A stretch of 64,000 bases of DNA from Nonomuraea angiospora (GTDB lineage: Bacteria > Actinomycetota > Actinomycetes > Streptosporangiales > Streptosporangiaceae): assembly GCF_014873145.1 (NCBI RefSeq), contig NZ_JADBEK010000001.1, forward strand, positions 310,001 to 374,000, read 5' to 3'. A program made the translations under genes and the position numbers. The notes under the pieces were generated by a model that saw only the letters and a list, made by a program, of their open reading frames with translations, searched no databases and had not been told where the DNA came from. The first letter of the stretch is position 1. The number at the start of each line of letters is the position of its first letter. This document shows positions 41,653-50,735 of the stretch, in pieces.

Positions 41653-42681
41653 CTACGCCGTCGCCGCCTCGTCGTCGCGGGCGGCGTGGGAACCGAGGGC
41701 CGCGCGGACGAACCGTTCAACCGTCTCCCAGGTGGGCGGCGGCGCCTGCGGCAGGAGCCCCCGCTGCCCGGCCCTCGTCCACATGGTGACGTGGCCTTCG
41801 GCCCGCGCAGGGTCGGTGAGGAAAGAGTGTTCGTGCCCGAGCTCAGGGATGGAGTAGAACAGGGCGGTGCCGTTCCGCGCGGCGACGGCCTCGAACAGCA
41901 GGACACTCTGGTGCTCCGGGACGAGCCGGTCCGCCCGGCCGTGCACGATCAGCAGCGGCGGCATGCCGGCGGTGACGTGCGTGACGGGGTTGGCCAGCGT
42001 GACAGCCTCACGGCGTTCCCGGATGGGGCCGCCCATCAGGAGCGACTCGGGGGACCGCGGGTCGTCGTGGCAGTCGGACAGGCCCAGGAGGGCGTTGAAC
42101 TCCTCGCGGGCGCCGGGCGGCATGTGCGCGTCCATCTGCAGGAAGTCCGTCGGCCCGTAGAGGTCGACGGCCGCCTGCACCCGGCTGGACGGCCCCACGA
42201 CGCCGACCTCGCCCTCCAACTCCGGTACGTCACCGGTGAGCGCCGCCATCGTGGCGACCCAGCCGCCGGAGGAGTTGCCCATGACGGCGAACCGGTCCGC
42301 GTCGAGCCGATGCCGCGTGGCGTTCGCGCGCAGCCACCGTACGGCCGCCTTCACGTCGTGGACCTGGGCGGGGAAGACGGCCTGCCCGCTGGCCCGCACG
42401 CTCACCCCGGCCACGGCGTACCCCGCCGGGTTGAGGAAGGCGGCGACCTCCGCCGCGCCCTGCTTGCCCTCGTCGGAGCGGAACGCCGACCCCGACGTCC
42501 AGATGGCCAGCGGGTACGGGCCCCCGCCGGCCGGGACGTACAGGTCCAGCAGGTGGCCGCGGCCGTCCTCCGGCTGAGGTGGGGCGTAGGCCAGATCGAC
42601 GAGCCGCTCCACCTCGACCTCGGAGCCCTGCACAGGCTCGCCTGCCGCCAGGAAATCCGCGGCCGTTGACTGGATCGTCAC
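41653..42681 (-). CDS. Alpha/beta hydrolase, esterase/lipase-like
   Basis: The 342-residue hydrolase has the nucleophile elbow GNSSGG (Ser near 137) and Asp in HGRADRLVP. The His is in PELGHEHSF. The oxyanion HGGG of hormone-sensitive-lipase-like enzymes is replaced by WTSGSAFRS, as in BD-FAE-type esterases (impression). No signal peptide is seen. It starts at GTG 42681 behind AAGGAGG. It is downstream of a TetR gene on the same strand (127 bp gap) and could be part of the same regulon as the divergent sulfatase. Confidence 0.8.
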   Translation of the reverse strand: MTIQSTAADFLAAGEPVQGSEVEVERLVDLAYAPPQPEDGRGHLLDLYVPAGGGPYPLAIWTSGSAFRSDEGKQGAAEVAAFLNPAGYAVAGVSVRASGQAVFPAQVHDVKAAVRWLRANATRHRLDADRFAVMGNSSGGWVATMAALTGDVPELEGEVGVVGPSSRVQAAVDLYGPTDFLQMDAHMPPGAREEFNALLGLSDCHDDPRSPESLLMGGPIRERREAVTLANPVTHVTAGMPPLLIVHGRADRLVPEHQSVLLFEAVAARNGTALFYSIPELGHEHSFLTDPARAEGHVTMWTRAGQRGLLPQAPPPTWETVERFVRAALGSHAARDDEAATA

Positions 42682-42808
42682 GGAACCTCCTTGTATGCGC
42701 TCTCCTTGGTTGTAGCAGTACGTCCCCGTGAGCCCCGTATGTGCCCGGCCGGTTCGCGGACGGCCCGCGGGATCGGGACCCTGGCCGCGCCTGGCGCCCC
42801 CAGACTCC

Positions 42809-43474
42809 CTACCGTGAGGGTCGCGGCGCGAGTCCGCGCAGGTAGGAGTCGAGGAAGGTCCGGAACGCCGACCGCATGTCCACGGCGGCGGGGTCGAGCA
42901 GCCATTGGACCTGGAGACCGTCCATCACCGCGATGATCGTCGAGGCGGCCGCCGCCAGGTCGGCCCCGGCGTCGATCCGCCCCTGGTCGCGCGCCTCTCG
43001 CAGGTGCCCCTCGACGCGTCCGCGCGTCTCGGCGTACCGCTCCAGGAAGTACGGCTGCGCCGGATGCCCCGGGCTGACCGACTCACCCGACAGCACCGTG
43101 TACAGCCGGACCAGCCCGGCCTGGCGGGAGTTGGCCTCCACCAGCCGCGCCAGGTAGCCGAGCTCATCGACGCTGTCCTCCTGGAAGAAGCGCTCGATGA
43201 AGGCCGTCTGCTCCTCGTCGCGAAGCCGCAGCACCTCCTCCAGCAACTCCTCCTTGGACGAGAAGTGGTGCAACAAACCGGCCTGGCTCAGTCCGACCAT
43301 CTCCGCGATCTCGCGCATCGAGGTGGCCCGGAAGCCCTGCTCGGCGAAGGCCCGAAAGGCGGCGCGCAGGATCTCCTGGCGGCGGGCCCGCCCCTTGGCG
43401 TATCCCCGCGTCGCGTGGCGCTCCTTGCCCGACGGCTCGCGGGACTGCTCGTACGCCGGTTCCTTCACGGACAT
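42809..43474 (-). CDS. TetR family regulator of the sulfatase divergon
   Basis: This 221-residue protein has a long basic N terminus, then a HTH (RQEILRAAFRAFAEQGFRATSMREIAEMVGLSQAGLLHHFSSKEELLEEVL in outline) and a ligand domain with VRLYTVLSGESVSPGHPAQPYF. The LLHHF form of the recognition helix and this C-terminal motif are common in TetR proteins that sit next to hydrolases and transporters of actinomycetes. It is divergent from the sulfatase gene, with an AT-rich palindromic region between. Confidence 0.85.
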   Translation of the reverse strand: MSVKEPAYEQSREPSGKERHATRGYAKGRARRQEILRAAFRAFAEQGFRATSMREIAEMVGLSQAGLLHHFSSKEELLEEVLRLRDEEQTAFIERFFQEDSVDELGYLARLVEANSRQAGLVRLYTVLSGESVSPGHPAQPYFLERYAETRGRVEGHLREARDQGRIDAGADLAAAASTIIAVMDGLQVQWLLDPAAVDMRSAFRTFLDSYLRGLAPRPSR

Positions 43475-43480
43475 ACCGTG

Positions 43481-43550
43481 ACCCTAATTTGTTTTGTGGC
43501 GCAGAAACCGCCAACAAACCATTCACATGATTGGTTTTTTGTTCTAGGGT
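43481..43550. promoter_or_regulatory. Operator/promoter region between TetR and sulfatase
   Basis: The AT-rich island contains AAACCA (43516-43521), 10 bp, TGGTTT (43532-43537), flanked by AACAA and TTGTT. An outer ACCCTA (43481-43486)...TAGGGT (43545-43550) pair surrounds it. On the plus strand TTCACA, 17 bp, TAGGGT is a plausible sulfatase promoter; on the minus strand TAGGGT can serve as -10 for the TetR gene. The nested symmetry suggests TetR binding here. Confidence 0.55.
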
Positions 43551-43573
43551 CCGATGACCAGGAGGGGATGACG

Positions 43574-45181
43574 ATGACCGACCGCCCCAACGTGGTACTC
43601 GTACTCGCGGACGACATGGGCTACTCCGACATCGGCTGCTACGGCAGCGAGATCGAGACACCCCACCTCGACGCCCTGGGCCTCGCCGGGATCCGGCTCA
43701 CCAGATTCACCACCACCGCCCGGTGCAGCCCGTCCCGCGCCTCGCTGCTGACCGGCCTGCACCCGCACCAGACCGGCATCGGAGTGCTCACCGCGGACGA
43801 CGGCCCCGGCGGCTACCCCGGCAGCCTGAACAACCGCTGCCTCACCATCGCCGAGGTGCTCGGCGCGGTCGGTTATGTGACGTACCTCAGCGGCAAGTGG
43901 CATCTCTCGCACGAAAAGGACGTGCCGTCGGACGCGTGGCCGATGCGGCGCGGCTTCCAGCACTTCTACGGCACCCTCGACGGCGGTGGGAACTACTACG
44001 CGCCCCGCCGCCTCACCCGCGGCGAGCGCGACGTGTCGGGGGAGGCGCTCGACGACCCCGGCTTCTACTACACCGACGCCATCTCCGGGACCGCCGCAGG
44101 CTACATCCGGGACCACCGCGCCCGGTACGGCGAGCGGCCCTTCTTCTGCTATGTCGCCTACACCGCGCCGCACTGGCCGCTGCACGCCCTCGATGCCGAC
44201 GTCGAGCGCTGCGCCGGCAGGTACGAGGACGGATGGGACGCGGTGCGCGAGCGGCGGCTCGCCAAGATGCGCGCGCTCGGCATCCTGGGCGAGGACACCG
44301 TCCCCAGCCCCCGGAACCCGCTCGTGCCGCCCTGGGAGGACGTCGAGCACCCACAGTGGGAGCAGCGCCGGATGGAGGTCTACGCCGCGCAGGTCGAGGC
44401 CATGGACCGCGGCATCGGCAAGATAGTGGAGGAGCTGCGCGCGGCCGGCGAGCTGGACAACACGATGCTGGTCTTCCTCTCCGACAACGGCGGCTGCGCC
44501 GAAGAGCTGCCCCTTGGCCTGGGCCGCGACTACGTCGCCCGCGGCAAGCGGTTCGTGTCCGCCGCCACCCGCGACGGCCGCGACGTGTACGTCGGCAACC
44601 GGCCCGAACTCGCCCCCGGCGCCGAGGACACGCACATGTCATACGGGCCAGGCTGGGCCAACGTGTCCAACACCCCGTTCCGGCTGTTCAAGCGGTGGGT
44701 ACACGAGGGCGGCGTGGCGAGCCCGTTCATCATGCACTGGCCCGCCGGGCTGGGCGACCGGGCCGGGACGATCTGCCGGGACCCGCACTACCTGCCCGAT
44801 TTCGTACCGACCGTGCTGGAGGCGACCGGCGCGGCGTACCCCGTGGACCTTCCGGGCCGGGACCCGCTGCCGCTGGAGGGCCGCAGCATGCTCGCCTCCC
44901 TCCGCGGCGCCGGGGATCCCGAGCGCTGCCAGTTCTACGAACATCTGGGCAACGCGGCGGTGCGGCGCGGCAGGTGGAAGCTCGTCCGCGAGTACCCCGG
45001 CGACTGGGAGCTCTACGACGTCGAGTGCGACCCCGCCGAGCTGTCGGACGTGGCCGCCCGCCATCCGGAGACGGTGCGCGAACTCGCCCGCGCCTGGGCG
45101 GAATGGGCGGCGCGCTGCGGCGTCGTGCCGCGGGAGCGGATCCTTGAGCTCGAACGGTGGGGCCTCGCCGCCCCCGACTGA
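43574..45181 (+). CDS. Sulfatase (arylsulfatase type), cytoplasmic
   Basis: The 535-residue sulfatase keeps the formylglycine motif CSPSR (Cys51), to be oxidised by a formylglycine-generating enzyme. It has the DD metal pair in VLADDMGYSD (13-14), the KWHLSH segment and DNGGCAEE late in the sequence. No signal peptide is present, which is unusual for secreted sulfatases but common for actinobacterial arylsulfatases acting inside. ATG 43574 is chosen over 43568 because AGGAGGGG is then 8 bp away. The substrate is not assigned. No anaerobic maturase or FGE gene is in the window. TetR control is likely. Confidence 0.9.
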   Translation: MTDRPNVVLVLADDMGYSDIGCYGSEIETPHLDALGLAGIRLTRFTTTARCSPSRASLLTGLHPHQTGIGVLTADDGPGGYPGSLNNRCLTIAEVLGAVGYVTYLSGKWHLSHEKDVPSDAWPMRRGFQHFYGTLDGGGNYYAPRRLTRGERDVSGEALDDPGFYYTDAISGTAAGYIRDHRARYGERPFFCYVAYTAPHWPLHALDADVERCAGRYEDGWDAVRERRLAKMRALGILGEDTVPSPRNPLVPPWEDVEHPQWEQRRMEVYAAQVEAMDRGIGKIVEELRAAGELDNTMLVFLSDNGGCAEELPLGLGRDYVARGKRFVSAATRDGRDVYVGNRPELAPGAEDTHMSYGPGWANVSNTPFRLFKRWVHEGGVASPFIMHWPAGLGDRAGTICRDPHYLPDFVPTVLEATGAAYPVDLPGRDPLPLEGRSMLASLRGAGDPERCQFYEHLGNAAVRRGRWKLVREYPGDWELYDVECDPAELSDVAARHPETVRELARAWAEWAARCGVVPRERILELERWGLAAPD

Positions 45182-45199
45182 GCGGCCGGCCGGTCAGCG

Positions 45200-45330
45200 G
45201 CTTGGAGGTAGCGCGCAGGCCGGCCACGTCGACGTAGTCCCCGCAGGCCAAGGGGTGCGCCGCGGGGACGGCCGGGCGCAGGGCGCGTTCGGTGAGCGTC
45301 TGCGGCTCCAGGGGCGGCGACCCGGTGTGC
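45200..45330 (-). pseudogene. Possible LysR effector-domain relic
   Basis: Between the sulfatase and the haloperoxidase genes, the minus strand has an open stretch reading PAAHPLACGDYVDVAGLR. It recalls the HPLA-x-V-x-x-x-DL element of LysR effector domains. No start or other LysR motifs are present. The similarity is short and could be chance. Confidence 0.2.
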
Positions 45331-45335
45331 CCGTG

Positions 45336-46640
45336 TTACCTCTTCGGTTTGAAGTAGTGCGCGACCATGAAAGCGGTGACCTTCTTGCCGATCTTCGCGC
45401 CTTCGACGTCGGCCGTCCGGGTATGGATCCCGCCCCAGATGCGGGCTTCGACGACCTCGGCCAGCGCCTGCGAGAAACTGCGGAAATACCTGGTGGTACC
45501 CGAGGCGGCGCTGTAACCGCTGAAGGGGATGTCGTCGCGGCCGAAGAAATACGCCAGCGCCGACATGCTCGCCGCTGTGAAGCAGGTATGTCCGGACGTG
45601 TAGTCGGGGTGCGGTGGTGTGACGAGCAGCGGCGTCCAGTCGGGGTCGGCCGCCGTTCCCGGATTGCCGTCGGTGCCGGCCAGGCGGATCGCGGTGACCG
45701 GCCGCCAGAAGTTCCAGGCCGCCTTCTCGTTGTAGCAGGCGATCGTGGCGTCGGCTTCGGCCAGGTCGACCATCGCGAACATCCGCGCCGTCTGCAACGT
45801 GTTCAGTTGCCGCGTCGTCGCCAGCTGGCGCTTGATCTCCCATTCGGCCAGGTGCCGGTCGTGCCACCAGATCGCGGCTTGTGTCTGGTCGGACGTCCTG
45901 ACCGCGCTGGTCGCCGAGCCGATGGACTTGACCTCGTTGAAGTCCCGGGCGTACCGGTGGCTGGTGAGCGATGGCGGGCCGGACGTGCGGAACATGGAGG
46001 CGCTGCGGATGAGGAACGGTTTGAGGTCACCGACCCAGGCTCCGTCGGAGGCGAACGCGGGTGGCGCCGGCCGCCACTGACCGGGCTGGGTGCCCACGGT
46101 CCAGGTCTGGTCTCCGAACGCTCCGTCGTTCTGTCGTGCGGCGTTCATCGCAGCGGCCGCCTGAGTGCCCACGGTGATTCCGCGCTGCTTGGCGGTACCG
46201 TCGGGAATCGCGGCCAGCGCCTCGTCGTACTGCGTCCGCAGCCTCGCTTGCTGTTCTGGGAACAGAGCGTTCAGCACGAGGAAGCCCGCGGTCGCGACGG
46301 CCGCGTCCGTCGACTCGGTCCCATCGGCAGGCGGCGCGATCAGGTACGGCTGATAGGGAGTGCCGGCGATCGCGTTCACGGCGTCGTAAACGGCTCCGTG
46401 CACCATCGCGAAGCTGCGCGCCTGGACCTGTGGTTGCTGGCCGGCAATGTCCCATATCGCCGTCTGGGCGTTTCTGTCCCAGGTGATGACGGCATTGGGA
46501 GGGGTGTTCGAAGCCGACGCGTTCGCGAACGACGAGCCGAGCCCGATCGGAGACCCGACAGTGACGACTCCGGCGACGGATAAGTGGACGGCCTTGCGCC
46601 GGAGGGCGCCTGCCCATCCGGCGTAACGTAATTTGACCAT
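45336..46640 (-). CDS. Secreted vanadium-dependent haloperoxidase/PAP2-like protein
   Basis: The 434-residue protein has an N-terminal signal ending near FANASAS. The vanadate/phosphate pocket is intact: KAAWNFWRP (K-x6-RP, near 306), YTSGHTCF (SGH, near 348) and RIWGGIH (R-x5-H, near 400-406). This arrangement is shared by vanadium chloroperoxidases and PAP2 acid phosphatases, and the overall length matches the bacterial haloperoxidase-like group. It could halogenate with peroxide and halide, or act as a phosphatase; sequence alone does not decide. It is isolated, with no clear operon partner. Confidence 0.8.
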   Translation of the reverse strand: MVKLRYAGWAGALRRKAVHLSVAGVVTVGSPIGLGSSFANASASNTPPNAVITWDRNAQTAIWDIAGQQPQVQARSFAMVHGAVYDAVNAIAGTPYQPYLIAPPADGTESTDAAVATAGFLVLNALFPEQQARLRTQYDEALAAIPDGTAKQRGITVGTQAAAAMNAARQNDGAFGDQTWTVGTQPGQWRPAPPAFASDGAWVGDLKPFLIRSASMFRTSGPPSLTSHRYARDFNEVKSIGSATSAVRTSDQTQAAIWWHDRHLAEWEIKRQLATTRQLNTLQTARMFAMVDLAEADATIACYNEKAAWNFWRPVTAIRLAGTDGNPGTAADPDWTPLLVTPPHPDYTSGHTCFTAASMSALAYFFGRDDIPFSGYSAASGTTRYFRSFSQALAEVVEARIWGGIHTRTADVEGAKIGKKVTAFMVAHYFKPKR

Positions 46641-46757
46641 GATGGGAAATTACTCCGACTGCCGCTGGTCGGGCCAGTGCTCGAACAACTGCCACGTCGG
46701 CAACCAGGCCGACGACGCTGAGGCCCGGTCATCGGGGACGACCCGGCCGCCTGACCC

Positions 46758-47645
46758 TCAGGGCGCGGCCAGCTCCAGGACCCGTCGCACGGCGGTGTCC
46801 GCGCGGGCGGGGTCGGGTGACTCGGAGAGGAAGACGAGGGCGAGCATCACCGCCGCGTCGAGCCGGCACAGCAGAGCGAGCGGTCCGGCGTCGGGCGGGG
46901 GCTCGGCGTGGCGCGCGTAGCCGGCGCGCAACGCCTCGAGGTCGAGCTGGTTCTCCGGGAGCCTGGCGAACTCTCCCAGGCGCCCGAACTCCAGGGCGGG
47001 GTGGGCGTGCAGGGCGTTCGACCAGTCGAGGAGGGCGCGTACCCGGCCCTGGTGGCAGCGGACGTTCGCCCTGCGGACGTCCAGGTGGAGCAGGGCGCCG
47101 CGGCTGAGCGGCGCGGCGATCGGGAGCAGCCGTCCGGGGGAGGGCGGCGGCGGCCAGCCGTCCGTGAGGCGGGCGATCTCACGCCAGCGGCGCAGGATCC
47201 GGCCGACCAGGAGCCGGGGCGCCGGCAGGTGCTCGGCGGCGACGGGTCGCGGTCCGGGCACCGGGAGCGCGTGGAGGCGCGCCAGGAGCTCGCCGAGCTG
47301 GAAGGAGTCCAGCTCGGATCCGTCGTCCTCCACGTAGCGGCTGATCAGGAGGTCCGGCTCGTCCGGGGTCTCGGCGAGGACGAGGGCGACGGGCTCGGGT
47401 ACGGGGAGCCCGTGGTCGCTCAGCAGGCGGGTGAGCCGGTGTTCCTGGCGCAGCAGGGCGCGGGTGTCCACCCGGGGGTCGTTGGCGTTGGAGTCGAAGC
47501 GGCGCTCGCCGACGCGGACGGCGACCGGGCCCCCGCCGTCGGCCGGCCGGCCGACGAAGACGGAGAACTCCAGGCCCCGCCCCAGCGGTTGGAGGCCGTT
47601 GATCCCGAGGCCGGCCAGGCGCTCCTCCAGGCTGGGCCTGCTCAT
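46758..47645 (-). CDS. Phosphotransferase-fold protein (APH/choline kinase family)
   Basis: The 295-residue protein has the APH catalytic motif HLDVRRANV (HxDxxxxN, near 189) and DWSNALHAHPALEFG with the metal-binding Asp. An N-terminal lobe has GRGLEFSVFVGRP and VAVRVGERR with the ATP-contacting Lys position replaced by Arg. It probably phosphorylates a small molecule; the substrate is unknown. Two more members of the fold lie at 49851 and 50736. It is upstream of nothing on its strand except the haloperoxidase promoter. Confidence 0.8.
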   Translation of the reverse strand: MSRPSLEERLAGLGINGLQPLGRGLEFSVFVGRPADGGGPVAVRVGERRFDSNANDPRVDTRALLRQEHRLTRLLSDHGLPVPEPVALVLAETPDEPDLLISRYVEDDGSELDSFQLGELLARLHALPVPGPRPVAAEHLPAPRLLVGRILRRWREIARLTDGWPPPPSPGRLLPIAAPLSRGALLHLDVRRANVRCHQGRVRALLDWSNALHAHPALEFGRLGEFARLPENQLDLEALRAGYARHAEPPPDAGPLALLCRLDAAVMLALVFLSESPDPARADTAVRRVLELAAP

Positions 47646-47655
47646 GGGGCCGGAC

Positions 47656-48411
47656 TCAGCCGTCCTCCTCCTCCAGCCAGAACCCGGACCGCTCCAGCCA
47701 CCGCTCCAGCAGCGCCGAATCCCCGGAGACCTCGACCTTCGGCGCGGGACGCCGGTAGACGAACAGCAGCAGCTCGCTCACCGGCCCGCGAACCGTCACG
47801 GAGGCGTCCCCGTGCCCGCGCCTCCAGGCGGGAGCGTCCCCGCCGAGGTCGACCAGCCACTCGCCGTTGAAGCTCAGCGCCCGTCCCGGGCCGAGCAGCC
47901 CGTGCCCCTCGTACGCCTCCGGCACGCAGCTGAACCCCAGCCACTCCTCCAGCCCCTCGACGGCGACCTCGTCGTCCACCTCGAAGCCGGCGCCCAGGGC
48001 GAGCGCGGCGTCGGCCCGGTGCAGCACGGTCTCGAACAGCGCCCGCCGCGCCCAGAACGCCGGCGTGTCCAGCCCCTGCGGCGTCCACACGGGCCCCTCG
48101 GCCCCGCGCAACGTCTCCACCAGCCGCTCCGCGCCCTCCCCGAGCCAGGGATCGAGCACGCTCGCCACCTCGTCGGTGTACGCGCCGAGGTCGTTGATCC
48201 GCTCGTCGGAGACCGGCTCCACGGACCGCGACGCCACGACCGTCTCCATCCAGCGATGGACCTCGCCGACGTGCCGCAGCAACTGCCCCAGAGACCATCC
48301 AGGGCAGGTGCGGACGGGCGTCTTCATGTCCGCGTCCTTGATCAGCGATCGCAGCAGCTCGCTCTGCCCGGCGATCTCGGCCCGCATCCGGTCGTAGCTC
48401 AACAGGGACAT
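47656..48411 (-). CDS. Maleylpyruvate isomerase family (mycothiol-dependent) protein
   Basis: The 251-residue protein has a DinB-like helical bundle with TCPGWSLGQLLRHVGEVHRWMETVVASR, whose His residues fit the metal site of mycothiol-dependent enzymes. The C-terminal domain has VTVRGPVSELLLFVYRR. This is the family layout of actinobacterial mycothiol isomerases and transferases. ATG 48411 has TAGGGT 7 bp upstream and no ribosome site, a leaderless pattern. The APH gene starts 10 bp downstream of its stop. The substrate is unknown. Confidence 0.85.
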   Translation of the reverse strand: MSLLSYDRMRAEIAGQSELLRSLIKDADMKTPVRTCPGWSLGQLLRHVGEVHRWMETVVASRSVEPVSDERINDLGAYTDEVASVLDPWLGEGAERLVETLRGAEGPVWTPQGLDTPAFWARRALFETVLHRADAALALGAGFEVDDEVAVEGLEEWLGFSCVPEAYEGHGLLGPGRALSFNGEWLVDLGGDAPAWRRGHGDASVTVRGPVSELLLFVYRRPAPKVEVSGDSALLERWLERSGFWLEEEDG

Positions 48412-48488
48412 GCCCGCCACCCTAGGGGCGATCAGGCAGCCTCAGCAATCGCTTTCCGGCGGTGCCGTCCGTCGCCATGCGCGCGGCT

Positions 48489-49736
48489 TCAGGCCTTCTC
48501 GGGGTGGCGCTGGCGTACGGGCGTGGCCAGCGCGATCAGCGCCAGCAGCAGGCAGGACGCCCCCGCGACGACGAACACCGTCGTCGCGCCGTAGCGCGCG
48601 GCGCCCCAGCCGAGCGCGGCCGCGCCCACCGGACCGAGCGAGAAGTGGATCGTCCAGAACGCCGACGTCACCCGGCCCAGCAGGTGAGCGGGCGTCACCT
48701 GCTGCCGCAGCGACATGGAGTTGATGCCGGCCAGGCTCACGCACGCCAGGTAGAGGGCCATGATGGCGGCCACGCCCCACACGGAGCCGGCCAGCCCGAG
48801 GCTGAGGATGGCGAGGCCCGACACGATCTGCGCCCCGATCCACAACGGCCCGAACCCGAGCATCCGCCGCATCCGGGCCACCAGCGCCGAACCCGCCATC
48901 GTGCCGACCGCCCCGACCCCCAGCACGACGCCCACCACGGAATCCGGCTGGCCGAGGTCGTGCTTGAGCCGGTAGATGACGATGTCCGTCAGCCCGAGCG
49001 TCATGAAGATGAAGAACGACAGCAGGATGGTCAGGGTGCGCAGCACCGGGTGCCGCAGCAAAAACTCCGCCCCGGCCAGCAGTTCCCGCCACGGTCGCCG
49101 GTCGGGCGTGGGCTCCGCCGGCTCGACGGCCTCGACGGCGTACCGGGAGGGGTGGGTCAGCAGGACGCCGAGCGCGGACAGGCCGAAGCTGGCGGCGTTG
49201 ATGGCGATCGCGGCGGTCGGGCCCAGGTGACCGCTGACCACCCCGGCCAGGGTGGGGCCGAGGATGCCCGCCGCGGCGGCCGTGGCGTACAGCATGCTGT
49301 TGGCCTCGGTGACGCGCTTCTCGCCGGCCAGGCCGCGGACCGCCACCACGTACGTGACCTGGAAGACCATGCCCACGGCGGCGGCCAGCGGCAGCACCGC
49401 GTACAGGAGCCAGACGTGCCGGCCGAACGCCCAGGTGACCGGGATCGCCACGTACAGCACGAGCCGGATGACGTCACAGGCGATGAGCAGCCGGCGCCGG
49501 TCGAACCGGTCGGCGAGCACCCCCGCGAAGATCCCGGCCGCCACCGACGCCGCCCCCGACACGCCGGTGAGCAGCCCCATCTGGGCGACGGAGCCGGTGA
49601 TGTCGAGGATGAGGAGGGGCACCGCGATGAGCGCGAACGAGTCGCCCGCCACGGACAGCGTCTGGGCACACCAGAAGATCAGGAAGTCGCGATCTCGCCA
49701 CAGCGACCGGGTCACCGGCCGCGCGTCAGCGCGCAT
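48489..49736 (-). CDS. MFS exporter, EntS/MefA-like, 12 helices
   Basis: The 415-residue protein starts with RSLWRDRDFLIFWCAQTLSVAGDSFALIAVPLLIL and has motif A GVLADRFDRRRLLI, both characteristic of the macrolide/enterobactin exporter group. Twelve hydrophobic segments are evident. The substrate could be a siderophore or antibiotic; no biosynthesis genes are next to it. An alternative GTG start lies 7 codons downstream. It lies 77 bp upstream of the mycothiol-family gene on the same strand. Confidence 0.88.
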   Translation of the reverse strand: MRADARPVTRSLWRDRDFLIFWCAQTLSVAGDSFALIAVPLLILDITGSVAQMGLLTGVSGAASVAAGIFAGVLADRFDRRRLLIACDVIRLVLYVAIPVTWAFGRHVWLLYAVLPLAAAVGMVFQVTYVVAVRGLAGEKRVTEANSMLYATAAAAGILGPTLAGVVSGHLGPTAAIAINAASFGLSALGVLLTHPSRYAVEAVEPAEPTPDRRPWRELLAGAEFLLRHPVLRTLTILLSFFIFMTLGLTDIVIYRLKHDLGQPDSVVGVVLGVGAVGTMAGSALVARMRRMLGFGPLWIGAQIVSGLAILSLGLAGSVWGVAAIMALYLACVSLAGINSMSLRQQVTPAHLLGRVTSAFWTIHFSLGPVGAAALGWGAARYGATTVFVVAGASCLLLALIALATPVRQRHPEKA

Positions 49737-49850
49737 CGTCCACGGGGCCTGCCTGGGATGATCGGTATGCGCGGAGGCGGGAGGAAATCACGCGCGCAAC
49801 ACTATCCCTCCCGGTCCGGGCGACGCCGCCCAATTTCCGGCGCCTGACCC

Positions 49851-50660
49851 TCACCAGCTGAGGCCGCCGCGCTCTTCCACGAGGTGGGTGACGCCCGCGA
49901 AGCGGGTCAGCTCCTCCTCGGGAACGCGGCCCTCCCAGATGGCCGCCGTAGCCAGCCGGAAGATGAGCGCGCGGGCCAGCAGGTGAAGTCCTTCGCGGCC
50001 GGGCAGAACGGTCTCGATGAGCTCCGGTTCCGCCTGGTGGTAGAGCAGCCCGTCCGCGACCACGACGGCCTCGGCGTACGCGACCGGCCGCCAGTACGGC
50101 GAGAAGTCGATCACGACGGGTGGCTGTCCGGGGTGAAACAGTACGTTCCCGGTCAGATCGCCGTGAATGAGCTGGCTGGGAGCCGTCACAGGACCTGCGA
50201 GCCCACCCAGTCTGCCGAGCAGTTCATCGGCGTTGGCGGAGCGCGGCAGAGGCGCCTCGCCCCAGGCGACGCGATCAGCCGCCGCCCAGGGATCGTCGCG
50301 CCGGTCGATCAGGGGCGGGCGCGGGACGTGCCGCAACGCCCGATGGAACGCCCTGCCGGCGGCGATCAGCGACCCCCACTTCCCGGCGGGCCCCTCCCGG
50401 CCTTCCAGGAACTCGGCAGCCGACCATCCCTCGACCACGTAGGCCCCGTCGCGGGAGCGGAGCGGGCGGGGGACACGGAATCCGGCCGCGGGGGGCAGGG
50501 CGGCGAGCACCCGCGCGGACCAGTCGGCCTCTTCCGCGCTGTCCACGGGTTTCACGACCGCGTCGCCGGCCCGGAAGCTCCGTCCGCGTCCGCCGGCGAG
50601 CGGGCGGACGGGCGCGGCCAGTCCGAAGGCCGCCAGCACGCCGGACGGCGGCTCCGTCAT
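49851..50660 (-). CDS. Phosphotransferase-fold protein, TIGR02569-like
   Basis: The 269-residue protein starts MTEPPSGVLAAFGLAAPVRPLAGGRG, with VVKPVD as the ATP lysine region, HGDLTGNVLF (near 166) and VVIDFSPYWRPV (DFG-like Asp). The opening and the overall order match the actinobacterial TIGR02569 conserved family (name from memory). Its role is unknown. ATG 50660 fits the family start; ATG 50675 is possible. The next gene, of the same fold but a different subgroup, is divergent 75 bp away. Confidence 0.8.
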   Translation of the reverse strand: MTEPPSGVLAAFGLAAPVRPLAGGRGRSFRAGDAVVKPVDSAEEADWSARVLAALPPAAGFRVPRPLRSRDGAYVVEGWSAAEFLEGREGPAGKWGSLIAAGRAFHRALRHVPRPPLIDRRDDPWAAADRVAWGEAPLPRSANADELLGRLGGLAGPVTAPSQLIHGDLTGNVLFHPGQPPVVIDFSPYWRPVAYAEAVVVADGLLYHQAEPELIETVLPGREGLHLLARALIFRLATAAIWEGRVPEEELTRFAGVTHLVEERGGLSW

Positions 50661-50735
50661 CGTTCCCAAGGTCATGGCGGCCATCGTGCCCGATCGCCGG
50701 GCCGCCCAGCACCCCGATTTCCGGCAGGAGGCACC

